Shown: positions 15,398-22,684 of the stretch, in pieces
Layout of the letters: each line of letters starts with the position of its first letter
How positions within the stretch are numbered: the stretch's first letter is position 1
NCBI GenBank assembly: GCA_018817165.1
Contig: JAHITY010000124.1
Location: 1 to 33,972 of the forward strand
Length of the DNA: 33,972 nt
Direction of reading: 5' to 3'
Origin: Candidatus Omnitrophota bacterium
GTDB taxonomy: Bacteria > Omnitrophota > Gorgyraeia > B26-G9
The notes under the pieces: model-generated
Databases searched by the model: none
Told to the model about the DNA's origin: nothing
The model's input: the letters and a program-made list of their open reading frames with translations, nothing else
Translations under genes and position numbers: made by a program

Positions 15398-16075
15398 ATG
15401 GAAAATTTATTTTTCGATCCTGCGCGCGAAATGCTGGAAAAGATAATTAGTTTTGTTTCTTTGAGCATGGTTGCTTTGCTGGTAGTAGTTATTGGCTGGG
15501 TTATTGCGAAAGGTTTCAGAAGTCTGGTTTCCCGGGTTTTGAAAATAATTAAGTTGGATAAGATCTCGGCAAAAGCGGGGATTGCCCGCTTTTTAAGTAA
15601 AGGCGATGTTAAATATAAATTATCCGATTTAATAGCTTTGATTGTTTATTGGCTGTTGATGCTGGTGGTGATCATGATTACAGCCAATGTTTTGGGTTTA
15701 AACAGCGTGGCTGATTTAATGGATAAAATTGTACTGTATATCCCGAATGTTTTAGCAGCAATGATTGTTTTGGTAATCGGTGCTTTGTTTGCGGTTTTTT
15801 TAAGAAAAATTGTGGAAACAACCGCGAAAAATGCCGGGCTTAGCCATGCTAAAGAAATGGGCATGCTTACACATGCGATTATAATTGTATTCTCCGTGAT
15901 TGTTGCTTTAGAGCAATTGAAAATCGGAATAACAGTACTTTCTCAGTTTATCACGATTATTATTGGCTCTATTGGTTTGGCTTTGGCTTTAGCTTTTGGT
16001 CTGGGATGTAAAGACATTGCCGCAAGAAGTATGGAAACTTTTCTCGAAAAAACAAAATCGACAAACAATAAATAA
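15398..16075 (+). CDS. MscS-like TM-helix membrane protein without a beta domain
   Basis: The product is 225 residues with about five transmembrane helices (roughly 18-42, 66-95, 108-132, 148-168, 175-203). The helices resemble the conserved TM-helix repeats found in MscS-type channels, and the last one (IGSIGLALALAFGLGCKDIAA) looks like the pore-lining helix. The protein then stops after about 15 residues, without the cytoplasmic beta domain and vestibule of true MscS. It may be a minimal channel or a membrane scaffold. AAAGGGGG precedes the ATG. It lies between panB and panE, 22 bases from each neighbour, and likely shares their transcript. Confidence 0.7.
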   Translation: MENLFFDPAREMLEKIISFVSLSMVALLVVVIGWVIAKGFRSLVSRVLKIIKLDKISAKAGIARFLSKGDVKYKLSDLIALIVYWLLMLVVIMITANVLGLNSVADLMDKIVLYIPNVLAAMIVLVIGALFAVFLRKIVETTAKNAGLSHAKEMGMLTHAIIIVFSVIVALEQLKIGITVLSQFITIIIGSIGLALALAFGLGCKDIAARSMETFLEKTKSTNNK

Positions 16076-16096
16076 CCATAAAATTTAAGGTAAACT

Positions 16097-17026
16097 ATGC
16101 GAGTCGTTATTGTTGGCCCAGGGGCAATGGGATGTCTGTTTAGCGCTTTATTTACCAAAAAAAAGCAAGCAGAAGTTTGGTTATTAGACAATCAACCCCA
16201 GCGAGCTAAAAAGATAAATAATCAAGGGATTATTGTTGAAGGCCTAGGTCAGACTTTTAACCAAAAAGTAAATATTACCAGCCAGATTAAAGATATTCCC
16301 CCAAGTGATCTAGTGATTTTATGCGTTAAATCGTATGATACCGAGAGTGCAATAAAGAAAATTAAACCTTTGCTTTCTGGGGATACAAATGTATTGACTT
16401 TGCAGAATGGTTTGGGCAATATTGAAATGATTGCTGAGATTGTGGGCAAAGACAAAGTTTTAGGCGGAGTTACTGCTAATGGGGCAACTTTGCTGGGAGA
16501 TGGGCATATTCGTTTTTGCGGACAGGGAGAAACCGTAATTGGCAAAGTTGACGGACTGTTAAGTGTGCCGATGCGCGGCATCAGGGAAATATTTAATAAG
16601 TCCGGATTCAGTACCAGATTGAGCAAAGATATTAATGGAATTATCTGGAGCAAGCTGATTATAAATGTGGGGATAAATGCTTTAACTGCTCTTACTCGTT
16701 TAACCAATGGGCAGTTGATTGAATCTCCCGGAACAAGAGAAATTTTATCACAGGCAGTAACTGAAGCAGTAAAAATTGCCAAGAAAAAAAGAATTAAATT
16801 GATTTATGATGATCCGATTCAAAAAGTGGAATCAGTTTGTAAAGCAACGGCAAGCAATCTTTCATCAATGCTTCAGGATATTTTAAATAAGAAGATAACA
16901 GAAATTGATTGCATCAACGGAGCGATTGTTCGCCAAGGCAAGAGTTTGGGTATAGCCACTCCAGCAAATCTAATCTTGACTGATTTAGTTAAAGCGATTG
17001 AATCCGTTTATCTGCCAAAAAATTAA
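16097..17026 (+). CDS. panE: 2-dehydropantoate 2-reductase
   Basis: The product is 309 residues. It reduces ketopantoate to pantoate with NADPH, the step after PanB. The N-terminal GPGAMGCLFSALF is the nucleotide-binding motif. Near residue 190, WSKLIINVGINALTAL holds the catalytic lysine and asparagine. The C-terminal TEIDCINGAIV holds the conserved glutamate. Length and motif order are normal. It follows the membrane protein at 15398 and precedes the BioD-like gene by 17 bases. Confidence 0.9.
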   Translation: MRVVIVGPGAMGCLFSALFTKKKQAEVWLLDNQPQRAKKINNQGIIVEGLGQTFNQKVNITSQIKDIPPSDLVILCVKSYDTESAIKKIKPLLSGDTNVLTLQNGLGNIEMIAEIVGKDKVLGGVTANGATLLGDGHIRFCGQGETVIGKVDGLLSVPMRGIREIFNKSGFSTRLSKDINGIIWSKLIINVGINALTALTRLTNGQLIESPGTREILSQAVTEAVKIAKKKRIKLIYDDPIQKVESVCKATASNLSSMLQDILNKKITEIDCINGAIVRQGKSLGIATPANLILTDLVKAIESVYLPKN

Positions 17027-17043
17027 ATAAGAAAGAGAGGATT

Positions 17044-18135
17044 ATGAGTAAAAGAATTTTTATTGCCGCGACTCGGCAGGATAGTGGGAAAACAACTGTT
17101 AGTTTAGGCCTGATTTATTGTTTAAAAGAAAAGTTTAAGAACATCGGTTTTATTAAGCCGGTTGGTCAGCGTTATTTTATTGAACAAGGCTATAAAATTG
17201 ATGAAGATTCGATTTTAATTGAACATGTTTGCCATATGAAGGCTGGACTTAAAGATATGAGTCCGATTGCTGTTGAGCGCGGATTTACGGAAAAATATAT
17301 TAGACATCCGCATAAGAGCGGTTTGATTAAAAAAATTAAAGAAGCTTATAAACAGATTGCCAAATGTAATGAGCTGGTTATTATTGAAGGAACTGGTCAT
17401 GCCGGTGTCGGCGGAGTTTTTGATTTGTCTAATGCTTTTGTCGCCAAACAATTAAAGAGTAAAGTGATCCTTATTTCTTCTGGCGGAATCGGTAAGCCGA
17501 TTGATGAAATTCTCTTAAACAAAGCTTTGTTTGATCAAGAAGGCGTTGAGATAATGGGTGTTATTATTAATAAGGTTTTGCCGGAAAAATATAAGAAAGT
17601 CAATGAATTGGTCCGTAAAGGCTTAGCGAGAAAAGGATTAAAAGTTCTCGGAGTTATTCCTTATGAAAAAGATTTAACTAAACCAATGATTGGACAAATT
17701 CAGGAGGAATTAAAAGCCAATGTTATTTATGGCTCGACTTTTATGGATAATGTGGTTGAAAAAATTGTAATCGGAGCAATGGAACCGCATGCCGCATTGG
17801 ATCATATAACCGATAAGAGTTTAGTAATTACTCCTGGAGATAGAGAAGATATTATTCTGACAGCGATAAGCATGCACCTTATCCATGGATCTAATGGGCC
17901 TTCAGTCTCCGGATTAATTCTTACCGGGGGGATTACTCCGCATCCTTCGGTTTTAAATCTGATAAAATGCACGGATATCCCGGTATTATTAGTTAAAGAA
18001 GATACCTATAATGTCGCGTCTCGGGTGCATGATCTGAGAATTAAGATAAAACCTCAGGATAAGACCAAGACAAATTTAGTTATTGATTTAGTTAATAAAT
18101 ATGTTGATATGAATGCTATTGCGCGGAATCTATAA
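17044..18135 (+). CDS. BioD-like P-loop/DRTGG protein (COG0857)
   Basis: The product is 363 residues. The N-terminal half is a dethiobiotin-synthetase-like P-loop domain (TRQDSGKTTVSLGL near residues 9-22, then IIEGTGHAGVGG near 114). The C-terminal half fits a DRTGG domain (about 220-330). Together they form the N-terminal module found in long phosphotransacetylases, here without the catalytic Pta domain. Stand-alone forms are usually called phosphotransacetylase family proteins, and their function is unclear. The ribosome binding site is AGAGAGG at 17034-17040. It is the last gene of the panB-panE group. Confidence 0.75.
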   Translation: MSKRIFIAATRQDSGKTTVSLGLIYCLKEKFKNIGFIKPVGQRYFIEQGYKIDEDSILIEHVCHMKAGLKDMSPIAVERGFTEKYIRHPHKSGLIKKIKEAYKQIAKCNELVIIEGTGHAGVGGVFDLSNAFVAKQLKSKVILISSGGIGKPIDEILLNKALFDQEGVEIMGVIINKVLPEKYKKVNELVRKGLARKGLKVLGVIPYEKDLTKPMIGQIQEELKANVIYGSTFMDNVVEKIVIGAMEPHAALDHITDKSLVITPGDREDIILTAISMHLIHGSNGPSVSGLILTGGITPHPSVLNLIKCTDIPVLLVKEDTYNVASRVHDLRIKIKPQDKTKTNLVIDLVNKYVDMNAIARNL

Positions 18136-18237
18136 TCCTAAATTGGGAAATCTTTATATTTTTTAAATTTACGCGATATTCTGACGATAAATCAAAAGCA
18201 TTAATAGGATTATTTAATTTATGGATAGGTTTGTATA

Positions 18238-19308
18238 ATGAGAATTATAATTATTAATCCTTTTGGTATTGGTGATGTTTTATTTACCACCCCGGTCATC
18301 TCTGCTCTGAGGAAAAAATTCCCTGATAGTTTTATTGCTTATTTATGCAATCGGGCAAACGCTCCGATCTTGGAAAACAATCCGGGGATTGATAAGCTCT
18401 TTTTTTTTAGCAGGGGTGATTTTAAGAAAATAAGACGTGAATCATTATTTAAATATTTAAAAGCTTTTATCCAAGCTTTATTAACAATCCGCAAACAGAA
18501 GTTTGACCTTGCTATTGATCTGTCAATGGTTATGCAATATAGTTTTGTATTATGGCTTTTGGGCGTGCGGAAACGTTATGGTTTTGATTATAAAAAAAGA
18601 GGAAGATTCCTGACTAATAAAATCCCAGTGCAGGCTTTTGAGAATAAGCATGTGGTTGATTATTATTTTGATTTATTAAGCCTTCTGGAGATTAAGGATT
18701 TTAAAAGGGATTTAAGTTTTTTTTTATCAGCGGACGATCAGCAATGGGCGGATAATTTTTTAAAAAAACATAAGATTGATAATTCTAATCTGCTTATTGG
18801 GTTAGCCCCTTTCGGCGGTCTTAGTTGGGGAGTGGACGCGGAAAACAAACAATGGCCGATTGCCTCTTATGCCTTTGTGGCTGAACAGACAATAAAAAAA
18901 CATAAGGCAACGATTGTTTTGTTTGGCACTAAAAAGGATTTGCCGAAAACAAAAATTTTTAATAAAATCTCAAATAATAATTATTTGATTAATTGTGTTG
19001 GACAGACGAGCATGGGCCAATTGGCAGCTTTGATCGATAAATGTAAATTGTTTATATCCAATGATAGCGGTCCATTGCATATTGCCTGTGCATTAAATGT
19101 GAAAACAGTATCGATTTATGGCCCGGTTGATGAAAATGTTTATGGGCCGGTAGGAGATTCAGAATTGCATAATATTGTTTGCGCGGATATTGATTGTCGT
19201 CCTTGTTATCAAAATTTCAAAAAACCAGAATGCGCAACCATGGATTGCTTGCAGTCTTTAGATAAACAAAAAGTTTTGATGGAAGTGGAAAAGCAATTAT
19301 TAAAATAA
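18238..19308 (+). CDS. Glycosyltransferase family 9 (heptosyltransferase-like)
   Basis: The product is 356 residues. GT9 enzymes add heptose or related sugars to lipid A-linked core oligosaccharide at the inner face of the inner membrane. The N-terminus PFGIGDVLFTTPVISALR and the C-terminal donor motif FISNDSGPLHIACAL are diagnostic. A Cys-rich segment near the end (DCRPCYQNF and ECATMDC) is common in the family. No strong ribosome binding site is visible before the ATG. The gene implies a diderm envelope. The acceptor sugar cannot be read. Confidence 0.85.
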   Translation: MRIIIINPFGIGDVLFTTPVISALRKKFPDSFIAYLCNRANAPILENNPGIDKLFFFSRGDFKKIRRESLFKYLKAFIQALLTIRKQKFDLAIDLSMVMQYSFVLWLLGVRKRYGFDYKKRGRFLTNKIPVQAFENKHVVDYYFDLLSLLEIKDFKRDLSFFLSADDQQWADNFLKKHKIDNSNLLIGLAPFGGLSWGVDAENKQWPIASYAFVAEQTIKKHKATIVLFGTKKDLPKTKIFNKISNNNYLINCVGQTSMGQLAALIDKCKLFISNDSGPLHIACALNVKTVSIYGPVDENVYGPVGDSELHNIVCADIDCRPCYQNFKKPECATMDCLQSLDKQKVLMEVEKQLLK

Positions 19309-19370
19309 AATTTTAGGATAAAAGGCGATCTTTAAGGTGTAATTTTATAATTAATTAAGGAGAATCAAAA

Positions 19371-20492
19371 ATGAATGTTCCGTTTATTGATGTTAAATCA
19401 CAAAATGCGCAATTAATGAGTAAGTCACTTGCTGGTTTGAAAAAAGTTATGGAAGCCGGTGATTTTATTCTTGGCGCTGAAGTTAAGCATTTTGAAAGCG
19501 ACTTTGCCGCCTTTTGTAATGGTAAATTTGCTTTGGGAGTTAACTCCGGGACAGATGCGCTATTCTTAAGCTTATTAAGTTTAGGTATCGGCGCGGGAGA
19601 TGAAGTGATTTGTCCAGTATATACTTATATTGCTACTGCTCTGAGTATATCTTATACCGGGGCAAAACCGGTTTTTGTGGATATCGATGCCCAAACTTAC
19701 AATATTGATCCGGATAAAATTGAAAAAAAGATAACCAGTAAAACAAAGGCGATAATTGCAGTGCATCTTTATGGCCAGCCGGCAAATATGCTGGCAATTA
19801 AACGCATAGCTAAAGCGCATAAACTTAAAGTAATTGAAGATGCGGCTCAGGCGCATGGAGCGGCAATAAAAAATAATAAAAATCTATGGAATAAAGTCGG
19901 GGTAATCGGTGATATCGGATGTTTCAGTTTTTATCCAACTAAAAATCTCGGAGGCTGCGGTGATGGCGGATTGGTTTTAACTGACAATAAGCGCATCTAT
20001 GAAAAATTGCATATGCTGCGTGATCAGGGAAGAAAAGGTAAAAATCGTTATCTGCATTTTGTGATTGGCTATAATTCCCGGCTGGATTCTTTGCAGGCAG
20101 TAATCCTCAGAGAGAAACTAAAGATGTTAGAAACCTGGAATGATGCAAGAAGGAAAACCGCGCATCTTTATTCTCAGCTTTTAAAGGATTGCTCCCAAAT
20201 TACAATACCGCTGGAGATGGAGAATTATAAACATGTTTTTCATCTTTACCCGATTTTGTTAAAAGGCAGAGATGGCGCGCAGAAAAAACTGGGAATAAAA
20301 AATATCGGCACGGGAATTGTTTATCATAAACCGCTTCATTTGCAAGTTGCTTATAAAGAGCTGGGCTATAAAAAAGGAGATTTTCCGATTGCTGAGTCAG
20401 TATCTGAAAAGGTTCTTTGTCTGCCTATGCATTCGAACCTCAGTAGTAAACAAGTTGAGTATGTTGTGGATAGTTTAAAACAAGCAACATGA
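19371..20492 (+). CDS. DegT/DnrJ/EryC1/StrS aminotransferase
   Basis: The product is 373 residues, a PLP-dependent aminotransferase that places an amino group on a keto-sugar nucleotide. The PLP lysine is Lys191 in CFSFYPTKNLGG. Other marks are GVNSGTDALFLSL, EVICPVYTYIATA and VIEDAAQAHGA. AAGGAG precedes the ATG. The GT9 gene next to it fits an amino sugar destined for a surface glycan, but the exact product is not determined. Confidence 0.88.
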   Translation: MNVPFIDVKSQNAQLMSKSLAGLKKVMEAGDFILGAEVKHFESDFAAFCNGKFALGVNSGTDALFLSLLSLGIGAGDEVICPVYTYIATALSISYTGAKPVFVDIDAQTYNIDPDKIEKKITSKTKAIIAVHLYGQPANMLAIKRIAKAHKLKVIEDAAQAHGAAIKNNKNLWNKVGVIGDIGCFSFYPTKNLGGCGDGGLVLTDNKRIYEKLHMLRDQGRKGKNRYLHFVIGYNSRLDSLQAVILREKLKMLETWNDARRKTAHLYSQLLKDCSQITIPLEMENYKHVFHLYPILLKGRDGAQKKLGIKNIGTGIVYHKPLHLQVAYKELGYKKGDFPIAESVSEKVLCLPMHSNLSSKQVEYVVDSLKQAT

Positions 20493-20513
20493 GTTTGGAA
20501 AAAAGGAGCTTAA

Positions 20514-21446
20514 ATGGAATCAAAAGAAATAATAAGTAAATTGATTGCTAATATTGAAAAAGTTATTGTCGGTAAAAGGGAGGCAGTTGAACTTTGTTTG
20601 GCAACTTTGATCAGCCGGGGGCATATCTTGATTGAAGATGTCCCTGGTCTGGGTAAAACAATGTTGGCGAGGGCAATTGCTTTGTCAATAAATGCGGATT
20701 TTAAACGTTTGCAGTTTACTCCTGATATTTTACCTTCTGATATTACCGGAGTTTCGATTTATAATCAAAAAACTCAGGAATTCGAGCCGCGTCCTGGTCC
20801 GATATTCGCTAATATTGTTTTGGCCGATGAAATTAACCGAACAACTCCGCGCACTCAATCTGGATTGCTTGAGTGTATGCAAGAGGGAAAGGTTACAATC
20901 GATGGCGTAAGTTACCCCGTACCAGATCCTTTTTTTGTCATTGCCACGGAAAATCCGATTGAGTTTCAAGGCACATATCCTTTGCCTGAGGCACAGATGG
21001 ATCGATTCCTTTTATGCATTAGTATTGGTTATCCGAGTGCTGAGGAAGAGAATTTAATTGTTGAGCGTCAGGTGAAAAATCATCCGATCGAAGATGTAAA
21101 AAGTGTGGTTAATTTAGAGCAAATTAAATTACTCCAGGAAAAAGTAACGAAGGTGCATATATCTCCGGAAATAATGAGTTATATTACCACAATTGTCCGG
21201 GCTACACGTCTGCACCCGGAAATTTTATTAGGGGCTAGCCCGCGGGGTTCGCTTGCTTTGATGCAGTCCAGTCGGGCGATTGCTTTGATTAATGGCAGGG
21301 ATTTTGTTATTCCGGATGATGTGAAGAAAATGGCATATTTTACTTTAGGCCACCGGATTGGATTAAAGACAGAAGCCCAAGTAGAAGGCATTACCAAACA
21401 AAAAGTTATCACTGAGGTTTTACGCAGCGTTGCTGTTCCGCTGTAA
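20514..21446 (+). CDS. MoxR family AAA+ ATPase
   Basis: The product is 310 residues. MoxR ATPases act as chaperone-like remodelers, usually beside DUF58 and TgpA-type genes. Walker A is EDVPGLGKTMLARAI near residue 41, Walker B is NIVLADEINRTTPRTQSGLL near 101, and the sensor region is TENPIEFQGTYPLPEAQMDR near 144. The ribosome binding site is AAAGGAG at 20502-20508. It heads a three-gene cassette with the two genes that follow. Confidence 0.92.
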   Translation: MESKEIISKLIANIEKVIVGKREAVELCLATLISRGHILIEDVPGLGKTMLARAIALSINADFKRLQFTPDILPSDITGVSIYNQKTQEFEPRPGPIFANIVLADEINRTTPRTQSGLLECMQEGKVTIDGVSYPVPDPFFVIATENPIEFQGTYPLPEAQMDRFLLCISIGYPSAEEENLIVERQVKNHPIEDVKSVVNLEQIKLLQEKVTKVHISPEIMSYITTIVRATRLHPEILLGASPRGSLALMQSSRAIALINGRDFVIPDDVKKMAYFTLGHRIGLKTEAQVEGITKQKVITEVLRSVAVPL

Positions 21447-21455
21447 AGGATAATT

Positions 21456-22682
21456 GTGCCAACAAAAAGAGCAATATTTGTATTCGGTTTTTCTTTAATA
21501 CTTTTGGTCGGAGCCTGGGCAAGTAAACTGGTTTTGCTTTATTTTGCTTTTTCCGCGTGTATGGGGCTTATAATTTTAAGTTATATCTTCTCGAAATTTC
21601 TCTTATTTAATCTTGAACTTAAAAGAGAAATGCCGGCTCAGGCTTATGAAGGAGAGTTAATCTCTATTCAAATAAAGCTGCGCAGCCGGGTCGCATTTCT
21701 CGATCAGTCAATGGAAATAGAAGATTTGTTTACTGCTTCCGGACCTCATCATACACCGAAAACAATTTATCTTAACGGAATTTCTCGAGGTAAAATCCAA
21801 TTTTCTTATCAGGAATTTTGCTATAAACGCGGACGGTATAAAATTGGGCCGTTTAAAGCAAAGATTTTTGATCCTTTGGGATTGTTTTATATGCGAAAAG
21901 AAATTTATGTCTATTCGGATTTAACTGTTTACCCCAGTATTTTTCTGGTACATAATCTACCATTTATTCTGGGGCATTTAGCTCCGAGATTTGGAGAACA
22001 AACTACACGGATTAGTGGGAATTACGAAGAATTTTATGGCATCAGAGAATATCAACAGGAAGACGGATGGCGGAGAATACATTGGCGCTCAACTGCCAGA
22101 ACATCAGCACTAATGGTCAAACATTTTGAGCAAAGTTCGCAATGGAAAGCAACTCTGGTCCTTGACTGTTTTAAAGCCAATAGCATTGGTTTTGGAAAAA
22201 ATAATACTTTTGAGTATGCGATTAAGATAATTGCTTCTTTAACAAAATACTTAATGTATAAAAATGCATCATTTGGCTTTTTGGCTAATACTAAGAATCA
22301 TTTGAGGATAAATATAAATAAAGGAAAAAATCATTATTATAAAATTCTCGATAAGTTAGCATCGATTGATGCAGAGGGATTGATAAATGTGCACACACTG
22401 CTGGCCAAATATCAGTGGCTGCTGCCGGAGAGTTCAAGTTTAATTATTGCTTCTAATAATTTTGACCAAAGTTTGCTGAAATTTCTTAATTATTTAAAAA
22501 TCCAAAAAAACATTGGGATTATTCCTATTGTTTTAAACTCAGCTTCTTTTGCTGTCGACAAGCCGGAAAAAGAAGTTTTTAGTCAAAAAATAAGACATAT
22601 TAAAAATACATTTAATCAAATTAGTTCCCAGGTATATGTAATTAACTGCAATGATGATTTAAAAATGCATTTCATGAGATAA
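21456..22682 (+). CDS. DUF58 domain protein
   Basis: The product is 408 residues with two N-terminal membrane helices (about 5-50), a beta-rich region and the DUF58 signature EYQQEDGWRRIHWRSTAR near residue 196, followed by a von Willebrand A-like C-terminal part. DUF58 proteins are the standard partner of MoxR ATPases, and their exact activity is unknown. The start is a GTG at 21456, with AAAGGA 7 bases upstream, 9 bases after the moxR stop. Confidence 0.85.
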   Translation: MPTKRAIFVFGFSLILLVGAWASKLVLLYFAFSACMGLIILSYIFSKFLLFNLELKREMPAQAYEGELISIQIKLRSRVAFLDQSMEIEDLFTASGPHHTPKTIYLNGISRGKIQFSYQEFCYKRGRYKIGPFKAKIFDPLGLFYMRKEIYVYSDLTVYPSIFLVHNLPFILGHLAPRFGEQTTRISGNYEEFYGIREYQQEDGWRRIHWRSTARTSALMVKHFEQSSQWKATLVLDCFKANSIGFGKNNTFEYAIKIIASLTKYLMYKNASFGFLANTKNHLRININKGKNHYYKILDKLASIDAEGLINVHTLLAKYQWLLPESSSLIIASNNFDQSLLKFLNYLKIQKNIGIIPIVLNSASFAVDKPEKEVFSQKIRHIKNTFNQISSQVYVINCNDDLKMHFMR

Positions 22683-22684
22683 AT

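Noticed and set aside
18234-18239. TATAAT as a promoter for the GT9 gene
   Set aside because: It overlaps the start codon of that gene and no -35 lies at proper spacing.
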